Shown: positions 1 through 8,252 of the stretch, piece after piece | How the letters are laid out: every line of letters starts with the position of its first letter | Position numbering within the stretch: the stretch's first letter is position 1 | NCBI GenBank assembly: GCA_903828565.1 | Contig: CAIKMQ010000023.1 | Span: forward strand, 1-64,000 | Length of the DNA stretch: 64,000 nucleotides | From: an uncultured Leptolinea sp. | GTDB lineage: Bacteria > Chloroflexota > Anaerolineae > Anaerolineales > Anaerolineaceae | Direction: 5' to 3' | Position numbers and translations under genes: made by a program | Notes under the pieces: model-generated | Databases searched by the model: none | Seen by the model: only the letters and a program-made list of their open reading frames with translations | Told to the model about the DNA's origin: nothing

Positions 1-239
1 AGCCGTTGGGTCCAGGGATGGAAGGCTGGCCAGTATCCGAAGGCCAACCGCAGATATTCCAGCTGGTGGATACGCAGCCAATCGGTGTCACGCTGACAGA
101 GAGTTTCCTGATGCTGCCGATCAAATCCGCATCTTTTGTGCTGGGCAGCAGCCCGCACCCTTTCAATCAGGGCTCGATCTGTGATTTTTGCAACGTTCGG
201 GAAACTTGCCGCTATCGCGGGAGATCAAACCACGGGTAA
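1..239 (+). CDS. C-terminus of a cobalamin-dependent methionine synthase activation-domain protein (5' truncated)
   Basis: The frame is already open at the window edge and ends at TAA 237-239. About 79 residues are visible. They match the end of the MetH reactivation domain family: LGPGMEGWP (family pattern SPGYxxWP), then LTESFLMLPIKSASFVLG, then a Cys-rich tail CDFCNVRETCRYR. In MetH this domain binds S-adenosylmethionine and remethylates cob(II)alamin. Free-standing versions with a CxxC tail occur in anaerobes, often near corrinoid proteins. The rest of the gene lies upstream, so domain content and partner cannot be judged. No terminator is evident before the converging gene that ends at 256. 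Confidence 0.72.
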   Translation, partial: PLGPGMEGWPVSEGQPQIFQLVDTQPIGVTLTESFLMLPIKSASFVLGSSPHPFNQGSICDFCNVRETCRYRGRSNHG

Positions 240-255
240 AGTTGGAGGCGGCTCT

Positions 256-2229
256 CTAGTCACTGACCTGGTAGTAATAATATAGCAGCGTACCACGGCT
301 GTCATATTCCTGCCCGGATCCACCGCCCGGGTAAAGTTCAAGACAAGTCTGGTAATCATCCGAACGTGCGGGCAGGAAAATGAATAGCTTACGACCGCCC
401 GGTATGGGTGGATTCTGCCCGTCACCCAGCGGATAACTGAGATTCACAGCCTTGACCGCGGGGTTAAGGTATGCAATGCTTGGGACAGAGTCATAACCCA
501 TTTCCGGCCATCCGGAAAATATTACGGTCTGATCTTGTTCCTCAGACTGCAGCTGGTCAGCCAGGTGTTGAGCGATCTGTCCGTGAAAGCCGCCGAACTC
601 ACTGCGCGGGGTGTAATCCCAATAATAGAAACGGGCATCATCCAGGCCGATCAGCAGGCAACCCAATACTGTACCAGCTAACAACCACCTGTCGCGGTTC
701 TTCCAAACAGAGGCCAGAAGAGAGATCACTTTCTGTACAGCAAATCCAGCTACCAGCGCGCAGGCGGGCAGGACGCCAACGTACCTTTGCGCAGCCGGTG
801 TGCTTTCGCTCATCGCCCCTGAAGCAACAAATGCCAGCAGCCAGATCAGCAGCAGCCAGTGCCGCTTCTCCCGCCATTCCAACAGGAAGAGCGCGATACC
901 CAGCAGGAATAAAGCGGAATAAGGCGCGCGTAATAGGGGGACCCCGGGCATGTACCAGGCCCGGGAAGGCAATTCGGTGAAAGCCAGCAAACCATCACGC
1001 ACCTGGCCTAACAGAATGACCGCAGCGGTTTTCCCTGTGTCGGCAACTGTGTTATCCAACCATTTGCCCAAAATAGATACCCGCGCCATGGGAGCCATGA
1101 ACTCGTTCGGGTGAGCCGCAAAGAACCAGGCAAGAGGGATCACAATGACAAGCATGATTCCCAGCATCCAGCCGATCGCCGGCAGCAGGCGATGCACCTT
1201 TTGCTTCTCAGACCAAAATGCGATCAGTAACCAGGCAAGCAGGATGGGAAGTAATGCGCGGGCGGAGGTGTACATATACTGCGAGAATCCAAGCGCCACG
1301 CCGGTGACGATGAAAGCCAGCCGCCTCTCAGACCGCCATGCCCACCAGAAACATCCGATGACCAGGGTAAAGCTCAAACCATCCCAGATATTGTTCAAAC
1401 CGATGCGGCTGAAATTTATATGGAAGTGTGAAAAACCTAACAAGATCCCGGCGAAGAGGCCGGCGCGGTGGCCATAAAAAGCACGCCCTGCCAGGTACAC
1501 TGCGGATACCGTTGCAGCACCGATCAAAGCGCTAGGGATGCGCAGTGCGGCTGTCGTCTGCCCCAAAAAGTGGATTCCCAGAGATTGGATAAAGAAGAAG
1601 AGGGATGGAAACGAGTACCAGCCGACTTTGAAAGGATTATTGACCGTCCCTGCCAGTATCCGGGAACTGAACAACCCGGCGGAAGCTTCATCCCCTGAAA
1701 GGATCATGGGAATCCGGGTGGTATCTACAGCGCGGAGAAGCACGGCTACCAGGAAGAGTACAAAAGCCCATGCAAGCATGGATCTCCACCTTTGAACCGG
1801 CGCATCCCGGTTCGTTGACCGGGCAGCCAGGATTGTCAGCGTAATTGCCGCCACCCAGCAGGTAATAGCTGCGGCAGGTTGCCGCATTTTATCTCCGTAC
1901 CCCGCTGCCAGCGCCGTGGTGACGGCCAGCAGCATCCCCGTCAGCAGCCAGAGTACTCTGGATGTATCAGTACCCCTCGTGCCATCAGTACCCAGCAACA
2001 GGCGTTCTGCCCATGCCGGCGATTTCCCGGGCTGCAGCAGAATGGCGCCTAACAGGAATAGCAGGATACCCTGTCCAGCCAGCAGATATGTGATCCAGCG
2101 CAGTTTTTCTTCCACAGCAGGACGAACCCACTGCTGAACAGCCAGGATTGCCAACCCACATAACACCAACGAAAGACCGGGGTGCAAACCAGGCTGAGTA
2201 TGTCTATTAGTTGAAGTCGTGCTTTGCAT
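256..2229 (-). CDS. GT-C fold (family 39 / PMT-like) membrane glycosyltransferase
   Basis: A 657-residue polytopic membrane protein with roughly 12 hydrophobic segments. The first extracytoplasmic loop carries an acidic motif, LSGDEASAGLF, in the place where PMT/ArnT-type enzymes have the catalytic D/E, followed by a W-S-F-P-rich loop. Such enzymes transfer sugars from polyprenyl-phosphate donors at the outer membrane face. A hydrophilic C-terminal part (about residue 540 on) would be extracytoplasmic. ATG 2229 is preferred over GTG 2235 because AAAGG lies 5-6 nt before it. It is the last gene of an apparent xseA-xseB-DUF212-GT operon (48 bp gap). Family membership is fairly safe; the substrate is unknown. 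Confidence 0.75.
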   Translation of the reverse strand: MQSTTSTNRHTQPGLHPGLSLVLCGLAILAVQQWVRPAVEEKLRWITYLLAGQGILLFLLGAILLQPGKSPAWAERLLLGTDGTRGTDTSRVLWLLTGMLLAVTTALAAGYGDKMRQPAAAITCWVAAITLTILAARSTNRDAPVQRWRSMLAWAFVLFLVAVLLRAVDTTRIPMILSGDEASAGLFSSRILAGTVNNPFKVGWYSFPSLFFFIQSLGIHFLGQTTAALRIPSALIGAATVSAVYLAGRAFYGHRAGLFAGILLGFSHFHINFSRIGLNNIWDGLSFTLVIGCFWWAWRSERRLAFIVTGVALGFSQYMYTSARALLPILLAWLLIAFWSEKQKVHRLLPAIGWMLGIMLVIVIPLAWFFAAHPNEFMAPMARVSILGKWLDNTVADTGKTAAVILLGQVRDGLLAFTELPSRAWYMPGVPLLRAPYSALFLLGIALFLLEWREKRHWLLLIWLLAFVASGAMSESTPAAQRYVGVLPACALVAGFAVQKVISLLASVWKNRDRWLLAGTVLGCLLIGLDDARFYYWDYTPRSEFGGFHGQIAQHLADQLQSEEQDQTVIFSGWPEMGYDSVPSIAYLNPAVKAVNLSYPLGDGQNPPIPGGRKLFIFLPARSDDYQTCLELYPGGGSGQEYDSRGTLLYYYYQVSD

Positions 2230-2277
2230 CAACACCTTTGGGAATATTAAATGGGTTGTTATCCAGGAAACTCAGGA

Positions 2278-2724
2278 TCAGCGTACAAGCAGCCAGTACA
2301 CCAACGGTACCACAATACCCAGAATGGTTCCCCCGACAACTTCCAGTGGTGAATGGCCGAGGACTTCTTTTAATTGCTCCTGTGAGATCGGGTGCCCCTG
2401 CAACAACTCTTCGATGATCAGGTTAATCTTTTGAGCGTGCATACCAGCCTGCCTTCGTACACCAGCCGCATCATACAGGACGATCATCGAGATGGCGACA
2501 GACAATGCGAAAAGCGGGTTATCAAAACCGTGGAACAAGGCAATGCCGAGCGAGGTTGAGATCATCAACGCTGAATGAGAACTCGGCATGCCGCCGGGGC
2601 GAAAATAGAGGCGCCATTCAATTTTCTGAGTGCGCCAGAAATGGAAAGGGATTTTGAGAAGCTGAGCCAGCTGCCAGGCGATCAAAGCAGCTATCAGAAC
2701 ATGATTGTGGAGTAAGCCGCTCAT
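2278..2724 (-). CDS. divergent PAP2 family (DUF212 / YuiD-like) membrane protein
   Basis: 148 residues with four to five hydrophobic segments. The hallmark is GGMPSSHSA near residue 45, the divergent acid-phosphatase/PAP2 signature of the DUF212 family (B. subtilis YuiD). Other family landmarks are a D-A-A-G-V-R-R-Q-A-G stretch near residue 85 and E-V-L-G-H-S-P-L-E-V near residue 122. The PAP2 relationship suggests a lipid phosphate phosphatase role, but I know of no fixed substrate for this family. It starts 4 nt after the xseB stop, so it is co-transcribed and probably translationally coupled with exonuclease VII. Confidence 0.88.
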   Translation of the reverse strand: MSGLLHNHVLIAALIAWQLAQLLKIPFHFWRTQKIEWRLYFRPGGMPSSHSALMISTSLGIALFHGFDNPLFALSVAISMIVLYDAAGVRRQAGMHAQKINLIIEELLQGHPISQEQLKEVLGHSPLEVVGGTILGIVVPLVYWLLVR

Positions 2725-2728
2725 CTGG

Positions 2729-2956
2729 CTACAACTCCGTCTGGCTGCTGCCAGGTTTATCAGCAGAAAGTGTGCGCACTTTTAATTCAGCTTTTTCCAG
2801 CATCTCGGCACACAAGGCTGCCAGCTCTCGACCGCGTTCATATAATGCCAACGTTTGTTCCAGGGGCAGCTGCCCATCTTCCAACTGGCCGATCAGTTTC
2901 TCCAGCTCGGCCATGGCCTGTTCGTAGGTCAAACCATCTTGTGGAATACCTGGCAT
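2729..2956 (-). CDS. xseB: exodeoxyribonuclease VII small subunit
   Basis: 75 residues, the usual size for XseB. The signature reads LTYEQAMAELEKLIGQLEDG, then LPLEQTLALYERG, the two-helix hairpin that docks on XseA. Several XseB copies bind one XseA and are needed for degradation of single-stranded DNA into short oligonucleotides. The start lies 2 nt after the xseA stop, and the AGGAGAGG box upstream sits inside the end of xseA, so the two subunits are translationally coupled. Identity is secure. Confidence 0.95.
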   Translation of the reverse strand: MPGIPQDGLTYEQAMAELEKLIGQLEDGQLPLEQTLALYERGRELAALCAEMLEKAELKVRTLSADKPGSSQTEL

Positions 2957-2958
2957 GC

Positions 2959-4185
2959 TTATCCTCTCCTGATCTCATCACTTCCGGTGGCATGGAAGCT
3001 TCCATCCCGAACTGTGACACGGATTGTATCACCCTTTGCCACCTGCAGCGGGCTGGTCACTAGGGCTCCACTTGCTTCATGCGTTACGATGGCAAAACCG
3101 CGTTGGATCACAGCCGCCGGGTTGATGGCCTTCAACCGGCCTTCCAGGGCTGCCTGTCTTAATGCCCGCAGGTGGATCATGGTCGTTCCTGCACGTGTCA
3201 GACGATCGTGCTGTTCATCCAGCCGCTGGCGGGCAGTCTGCAGCTGAAAAGCCGGGGAGGATACACTGAGCCGGTTGATCGCCCGAGTCAGATCCTGGCG
3301 GGAAGTGCGAAGCCTGTCGGCGGCCATACCGTCCAGCCAGTTACGCAGGTCCATGATGGATGCCAGCAGCTCAGTCCGGTCAGGAGTGACCAGTTCAGCC
3401 GCAGCGGTCGGAGTAGCAGCCCGCACATCCGCGGCAAAATCTGCCAGGGTGAAATCAGTTTCATGGCCGATACCGGTGACCACCGGTGCAGGGCAGGCGG
3501 CGATCGCGCGCACAACCTGTTCATCATTGAACGCCCACAGGTCTTCGATGGAACCGCCGCCGCGGGCGACGATGACCACCTGCGCTTGTCCCTGTTCCAC
3601 TGCACACTTTAGTGCCCGGATGATGCCAGTCGGAGCTTCCGCCCCCTGAACCATTGTCGGGCAAAGCGCTACCTCTGCCAGCGGAAAACGCCGTCGGATT
3701 GTATTCAGCATGTCCTGCACAGCCGCACCGGTCGCCGAAGTGACCAACCCAATCACACCAGGGAACTCGGGTAAAGCCCGCTTCCGCTCCGGGTCGAACA
3801 AGCCTTCTGCTTCCAGGCGGGCTTTCAGCTTCAAATACTCCTGATAGAGCACCCCTTCACCCACCGGGTGGATCTCATCCACAACCAACTGGTAATAACC
3901 CGCAACCGGGTAGGTGGTGATCTTGCCATGCGCAAGGACATCCGCGCCATCCACCCAGCGATTCCCGAGCCGTGGACTGCTACCGCGCCAGATCACTGCT
4001 CGAATGGAAGCACTGCTATCTTTCAACGAGAAATATATATGCCCGGATGCCGGTTGGGATAAGTTGGATATCTCACCTCTGACCCAACAATCCTGCAGGG
4101 CAGGCGTTTTTTCAAGTGTTTTTCGAATATAGGTAGAGAGGTCTGTGACGGTCCAAAGAACCCCTGTCTGCAGATTATCGATCAT
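2959..4185 (-). CDS. xseA: exodeoxyribonuclease VII large subunit
   Basis: 408 residues from ATG 4185. N-terminal OB fold: VTDLSTYIRKTLE, then WVRGEISNLSQPASGHIYFSLKD. The catalytic domain holds the family blocks FPGVIGLVTSATGAAVQDML, VARGGGSIEDLWAFND and GIGHETDFTLADF, followed by a coiled-coil region and a short C-terminus. It is slightly shorter than the approximately 450 residues usual in enteric and bacillary enzymes. In-frame ATGs also exist at 4197 and 4245, but a near-consensus promoter (-10 at 4193-4198) ends 7 nt before ATG 4185 and overlaps or follows the other two, so 4185 is chosen. No Shine-Dalgarno box precedes it; translation is probably leaderless. First gene of the xseA-xseB-DUF212-GT operon. 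Confidence 0.95.
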   Translation of the reverse strand: MIDNLQTGVLWTVTDLSTYIRKTLEKTPALQDCWVRGEISNLSQPASGHIYFSLKDSSASIRAVIWRGSSPRLGNRWVDGADVLAHGKITTYPVAGYYQLVVDEIHPVGEGVLYQEYLKLKARLEAEGLFDPERKRALPEFPGVIGLVTSATGAAVQDMLNTIRRRFPLAEVALCPTMVQGAEAPTGIIRALKCAVEQGQAQVVIVARGGGSIEDLWAFNDEQVVRAIAACPAPVVTGIGHETDFTLADFAADVRAATPTAAAELVTPDRTELLASIMDLRNWLDGMAADRLRTSRQDLTRAINRLSVSSPAFQLQTARQRLDEQHDRLTRAGTTMIHLRALRQAALEGRLKAINPAAVIQRGFAIVTHEASGALVTSPLQVAKGDTIRVTVRDGSFHATGSDEIRRG

Positions 4186-4192
4186 AGCCGTA

Positions 4193-4221
4193 AGCATACC
4201 TGCGGCAGCAGCTTGTGTCAA
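4193..4221 (-). promoter_or_regulatory. leaderless promoter of xseA
   Basis: Read on the minus strand: TTGACA (4221-4216), a 17-bp spacer, TATGCT (4198-4193), then 7 nt to ATG 4185. The -35 is a perfect sigma-70 hexamer. Transcription would begin at or within a base of the start codon, and no purine-rich ribosome site exists, so a leaderless mRNA is inferred. Confidence 0.72.
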
Positions 4222-4250
4222 ATCTATTTTGTGATTTGCATTCATCTGGT

Positions 4251-4279
4251 TTGTTATTACCAACCATTCGATGTTAAAA
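4251..4279 (+). promoter_or_regulatory. leaderless promoter of the HIT gene
   Basis: TTGTTA (4251-4256), a 17-bp spacer, TTAAAA (4274-4279), then 8 nt to ATG 4288. It is arranged back to back with the xseA promoter; the two -35 boxes are 29 bp apart. The alternative HIT start at ATG 4279 would overlap the -10 box and so cannot be used by this promoter. Confidence 0.55.
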
Positions 4280-4287
4280 TGACTGGT

Positions 4288-4779
4288 ATGAAACATCTGT
4301 GGACTCCGTGGCGTAAAAAATATATGCAGGGACCCAAAACCCAGAGCGGCTGCATCTTTTGCAATGCAATGGAAATGACCGATGAGGATGCGATGATCAT
4401 CCACCGCGGCAAAGGGGTCTTTGTCATCATGAATCGCTACCCGTATACCAACGGGCACCTGATGGTTGTGCCGTACGATCACCAGCCATCGTTGGAGCAA
4501 TTGAAACCCGAGATCCGCGCCGAAATGATCGAAGTGCTTTCCACCTCAATGACAATACTGCGTAAAGCATACCGCCCGCAGGGTTTCAATCTTGGCGGGA
4601 ATATCGGTGAAGCAGCCGGCGCTGGTGTCGCAGATCATGTCCACCTGCATGTGCTTCCACGCTGGAATGGAGATACCAATTTTATGACCGCCATTGGTGA
4701 GACGCGTGTCATCCCTGAAGAGATGGGGGATACCTGGATTAATCTGCGCTCGCTGTGGGCAGCAGAAACACACGAATGA
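4288..4779 (+). CDS. HIT-family nucleotide hydrolase/phosphorylase (Ap4A phosphorylase-like)
   Basis: 163 residues. Begins MKHLWTPWRKKYM, then a CIFC motif near residue 20 that forms half of a zinc site in actinobacterial-type HIT proteins. The HIT catalytic triad appears as HVHLHVLPRW near residue 122. Proteins of this branch (Mycobacterium Rv2613c type) cleave diadenosine tetraphosphate or related adenylated nucleotides. An alternative ATG at 4279 would add three residues but overlaps the -10 box. No Shine-Dalgarno site precedes either start. The gene is monocistronic, ending at a strong hairpin terminator. In mycobacteria this family sits beside PgsA1 and the PIM acyltransferase; here those homologues are at 50.7-52.3 kb instead. 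Confidence 0.88.
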   Translation: MKHLWTPWRKKYMQGPKTQSGCIFCNAMEMTDEDAMIIHRGKGVFVIMNRYPYTNGHLMVVPYDHQPSLEQLKPEIRAEMIEVLSTSMTILRKAYRPQGFNLGGNIGEAAGAGVADHVHLHVLPRWNGDTNFMTAIGETRVIPEEMGDTWINLRSLWAAETHE

Positions 4780-4794
4780 TCACACGAAAAACAT

Positions 4795-4824
4795 CGGGAG
4801 CCTCGCGGCTCCCGTTTATTGTTT
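4795..4824. terminator. bidirectional rho-independent terminator (HIT / gatB)
   Basis: Perfect 8-bp stem CGGGAGCC (4795-4802), loop TCGC, GGCTCCCG (4807-4814), followed by TTTATTGTTT on the plus strand. On the minus strand the stem is followed by a T-run shortly after. The gatB stop codon (4816-4818) lies inside the plus-strand U-tract. Confidence 0.85.
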
Positions 4825-6261
4825 AAGCAACTCTTCCAGTACCTGGCGGGTCTGACTGGGGTCAGCCTTCCCGCGCATTTTCTTCATCACCTGGCCTACG
4901 AACCAACCCAGCAGGGTGACTTTGCCTGCCTTGTAGGCAGCCACTTCCGCCGGGCTCTCAGTGAGTACTTCCTGGCAGGCAGAGCGGATGGCGTCGCTGT
5001 CATTCACCTGCGCCAATCCCTCACGGGATACGATAACCGCCGGGTTTTCGCCGCTCTCTTCCACCCGGGCCAGCAGGGATTTACCGGTGGGGGCATTTAC
5101 AGCGCCGGAATCAACCAGTTGAATGATCGCCGCAAGATAGGCGGGTGAGAGGCGCAGGTCAGCCGCAGAGATCCCACGGTCATTGATCATCCGCAGCACA
5201 TCATTCATCAACCAGTTGGACACCCGTTTTGCATCACCGCGATAGGCTTTAACGGCAGTTTCAAAGTAGTCCGAGAAGGTGCGTTCAACTGTGAGCAATT
5301 CTGCATCATACTCCGGGATCCCATATTCCTTCAAAAAACGCGCTTTACGCTCCAACGGTAACTCCGGGAAGTTCAGCAAGATCTGATCGCGCCAGGCATC
5401 ATCCAGGCGGACGGGCAGCAGGTCCGGCTCGCGGAAGTAACGATAATCGGCTTCGGTTTCTTTGGAGCGCATTTTTTTCAAGGTACCGGTGTCTTCATCC
5501 CATTCCAGTGTCCAGGCTTCCACCCTGCGGCCGGCTTCCACTTCCACTATCTGCCGTTCGATCTCGCGAGTAATGGCATCTTTCACCGCTTCGATCGAAT
5601 TGACATTCTTAATCTCAGTCTTGGCATTGAGGATGGTCTCTCCCACCCGGCGGATGGATACGTTCGCATCACAGCGCAGCTGGCCTTTTTCCATATCCGC
5701 TTCAGAGATGCCGATCCAGCGCAGCAATTGTCGCAGGCGAATGAGGTACTGCCCGGCTTCCTCTGACGTGCGCAGATCCGGGGCTGTTACCATTTCCACC
5801 AGCGGTACACCGCAGCGGTTGAAATCCACCTGGCGTTCACCACCGGCGTTCTTTGTCTTTCCGGCATCTTCTTCCATGTGGGCTTTCCAGATGCCGATGC
5901 GGCGAACCTCACCCCCGGGCATGGGCAGGTCCATATACCCGCCTTTTGCAATCGGTTGATCGTACTGCGAAATCTGGTAGCCTTTGGGAAGGTCAGGATA
6001 GAAATAATTCTTGCGATCAAAATAAGAGATTGCCTGAATATCAGAATGCATGGCTTTCGCCAGGAGGACGGCTTTTTCCACCACGCTGCGGTTGAGAACC
6101 GGTAAAGATCCGGGTAATCCGCTGCAAACCGGGCAGATGTGGGTATTCGGCGCGGCATTCCAGCCCTGCGTGCTGCACTGGCAAAAGATCTTGCTGGCAG
6201 TGTTCAATTGAATGTGTGTCTCAAGTCCGATGACGGCTTCGTATTGTGTCATGGGGTTCAT
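4816..6261 (-). CDS. gatB: aspartyl/glutamyl-tRNA amidotransferase subunit B
   Basis: 481 residues, normal for GatB. N-terminal block YEAVIGLETHIQLNT, then FCQCST and CPVCSGLPGSLPVLN, the two cysteine pairs of the structural zinc site. Next come the kinase-fold core blocks SYFDRKNYFYPDLPKGYQIS and RCDANVSIR, then the C-terminal Yqey-like tail ending with TRQVLEELLKQ. GatB activates the misacylated Glu/Asp on tRNA by phosphorylation and receives ammonia from GatA. It starts 2 nt after the gatA stop and is the last gene of gatCAB. Presence of GatCAB implies indirect formation of Gln-tRNA and/or Asn-tRNA. Confidence 0.97.
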   Translation of the reverse strand: MNPMTQYEAVIGLETHIQLNTASKIFCQCSTQGWNAAPNTHICPVCSGLPGSLPVLNRSVVEKAVLLAKAMHSDIQAISYFDRKNYFYPDLPKGYQISQYDQPIAKGGYMDLPMPGGEVRRIGIWKAHMEEDAGKTKNAGGERQVDFNRCGVPLVEMVTAPDLRTSEEAGQYLIRLRQLLRWIGISEADMEKGQLRCDANVSIRRVGETILNAKTEIKNVNSIEAVKDAITREIERQIVEVEAGRRVEAWTLEWDEDTGTLKKMRSKETEADYRYFREPDLLPVRLDDAWRDQILLNFPELPLERKARFLKEYGIPEYDAELLTVERTFSDYFETAVKAYRGDAKRVSNWLMNDVLRMINDRGISAADLRLSPAYLAAIIQLVDSGAVNAPTGKSLLARVEESGENPAVIVSREGLAQVNDSDAIRSACQEVLTESPAEVAAYKAGKVTLLGWFVGQVMKKMRGKADPSQTRQVLEELLKQ

Positions 6262-6263
6262 CC

Positions 6264-7850
6264 TTATCTCAACACCACAGGCCGGACAGCCCGCCAGGGA
6301 TCAGATGCGGTCGCCTGCTCATAAGCCCGGCCGATGCGCAGCAAAGTGGCCTCTGAGAAATCCGGCCCCAGCAGCTGAATACCCAGGGGCAAGCCGGCTG
6401 AAGACAACCCGCCGGGCAGGGAGATGCCGGGAATGCCGGCATGATTTGCAGCCACGGTCAGAGAATCGGCATATTGCATCAGGACTGAATCACCATAGAC
6501 CGCGTCGATCTCAAAAGCCGGTGTGGGCGTGGTGGGTGTCAGCAAGGCATTCAACCTGTACTTACCTGCCGGGTCGAAGGCTTCATCAAAGTCCCGGCGG
6601 ATTAGAGAACGAATGCGCAACGCGCGGTTGTAGTATTGCTCAGAATACTGCGCGGCAGAGACATACATCCCCATGAGCAGGCGCAGTTTTGGCTGTAAGC
6701 CGAAGCCTTCTCCGCGGCTGCGGCGGTACATCGCCTGCAGGTCATCCGCAGCATTCGGAGAGCGGTAGCCGTACTTGACACCATCGTAGCGGTGCAGATT
6801 CGAAGCTGCCTCTACACGGGAGATGACGAAATAAGCAGGTATGGCAAAACGGTTGTGCGGCATGCGCACATCTTCCACGATCTCAGCCCCCAGAGAACGC
6901 AGCAGGTCTGCGGCTCGCAACACGGGAGCCAGCACCTCATCCGGCAGTGCCCTATCCACCAGTTCTCCGGTGGCCGGGTCAGGGTAGGTGATCTTCAAAT
7001 AATCCGGCGACAGGCCGATGCGTAGACCGTTGACACCCCGCTCCAGTAAGGTAAGGTAATCTTCCACAGGTACTGTCGCAGCGGTCGCATCGCGCGGGTC
7101 TGAGCCGGCGATCACCTGCAGCATGGCGGCCGCATCGGTGATATCCCGGGCGACCGGGCCGGGGCAATCCAGCGAGGAAGCGAAAGCGATCAGCCCGTAG
7201 CGGGAGACCCGTCCATAGGTCGGCTTCATCCCGACAACTCCGCAGAACGCAGCCGGCTGGCGAATGGAGCCTGCTGTATCTGTACCCAGAGAAATCGCGC
7301 CTTCACCGGCTGCTACCGCCGCTGTGCTGCCGCCAGAGGAGCCGCCGGGGACCCGGCTGGTATCCCAGGGGTTGCGGGTGGCGGGCTTGAAAGCCGATGA
7401 TTCGGTGGATGAGCCGTAGGTAAATTCATCCAGGTTCACTTTACCCAACATCACCCCACCGGAGGATGCCAGCCGTTCTACGGCTGTGGCAGTATACGGA
7501 GGGTGAAAATTTGCCAGGATGCGAGAGGCTGCGGTGGAAGGGATGCCCTGCGTGCAGAAAATGTCTTTAACAGTATACGGGACACCTGCCAGCAGCCCGG
7601 GGTCTTCTCCGGCGGCTATTTTTGCATCCACCTGCCGGGCTGCAGATAATGCCTGGCCGTCTGTGCGGGTTATGAAGGCATGCACACGGTTGCGGTCTTC
7701 TGTTGTCAACGCAGCGCCATCTGTGGTTCCCGGCCGGCCATCTACCTGGCCGATGCGGCTTAGACAGCTGTTCAAAACCTCGACCGCCGAAGCTTTTCTG
7801 GATTTCACCAGGCGGGCAATTTCCATTGCAGATAGATCACATAATTCCAT
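6264..7850 (-). CDS. gatA: aspartyl/glutamyl-tRNA amidotransferase subunit A
   Basis: 528 residues, slightly longer than the typical 480-490. Amidase-signature core: catalytic Lys in VPYTVKDIF (about K95), the cis-Ser in RVPGGSSGGSTAAVAAG (about S171), and the nucleophile Ser in GTDTAGSIRQPA (about S195). The usual GG before the nucleophile reads AG here. GatA releases ammonia from glutamine and channels it to GatB. The start follows a weak GGATGA site. gatC lies 51 bp upstream and gatB 2 bp downstream. Confidence 0.97.
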   Translation of the reverse strand: MELCDLSAMEIARLVKSRKASAVEVLNSCLSRIGQVDGRPGTTDGAALTTEDRNRVHAFITRTDGQALSAARQVDAKIAAGEDPGLLAGVPYTVKDIFCTQGIPSTAASRILANFHPPYTATAVERLASSGGVMLGKVNLDEFTYGSSTESSAFKPATRNPWDTSRVPGGSSGGSTAAVAAGEGAISLGTDTAGSIRQPAAFCGVVGMKPTYGRVSRYGLIAFASSLDCPGPVARDITDAAAMLQVIAGSDPRDATAATVPVEDYLTLLERGVNGLRIGLSPDYLKITYPDPATGELVDRALPDEVLAPVLRAADLLRSLGAEIVEDVRMPHNRFAIPAYFVISRVEAASNLHRYDGVKYGYRSPNAADDLQAMYRRSRGEGFGLQPKLRLLMGMYVSAAQYSEQYYNRALRIRSLIRRDFDEAFDPAGKYRLNALLTPTTPTPAFEIDAVYGDSVLMQYADSLTVAANHAGIPGISLPGGLSSAGLPLGIQLLGPDFSEATLLRIGRAYEQATASDPWRAVRPVVLR

Positions 7851-7901
7851 AGTTCATCCGTTATTCAAAAAGGGAGATGAGAACGCTTTACTGATTATGG
7901 C

Positions 7902-8222
7902 TTATCCCAGGCTGGTGTGCGGAATATCCGGTACGATGATGTAACCATCCGCGGACTCAGGCGCTTGCTCAAGGATGGCAGCCGAGTTTGGGAAGGGGGT
8001 AGCTGCGTCCGCGCGCAATGCGGGGGAGTGCTCCACCGGAAACGGCACACCGTGCCGCGCCGCCGGGGTGCCATCCGGAATAGGGATAGCCTGCAGCTCA
8101 TGCACACTCTTCAGTTGCTTATTCAGCTGGCCGCGGATATATTCCGCTTCTTCCGGCGTAAGTTCCAAGGATGCCAAGGATACCAGTTTTTCAAATACCT
8201 GCGGGGTGATCTCTTCGGTCAC
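7902..8222 (-). CDS. gatC: aspartyl/glutamyl-tRNA amidotransferase subunit C
   Basis: 106 residues starting at GTG 8222 with GAGGAT as ribosome site. The N-terminal half, ITPQVFEKLVSLASLELTPEE, is the conserved GatC opening; a middle part PIPDGTPAARHGVPF is typical of the linker that wraps around GatA and GatB. GatC stabilises the GatAB interface. Order gatC-gatA-gatB on the minus strand. Only 30 bp separate it from the stop of nothing upstream in its own operon other than the surface-protein gene ending at 8253, so read-through from that gene is possible. Confidence 0.93.
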   Translation of the reverse strand: MTEEITPQVFEKLVSLASLELTPEEAEYIRGQLNKQLKSVHELQAIPIPDGTPAARHGVPFPVEHSPALRADAATPFPNSAAILEQAPESADGYIIVPDIPHTSLG

Positions 8223-8252
8223 TTTGATCCTCTATATTGTGGGCTAGGTGAT

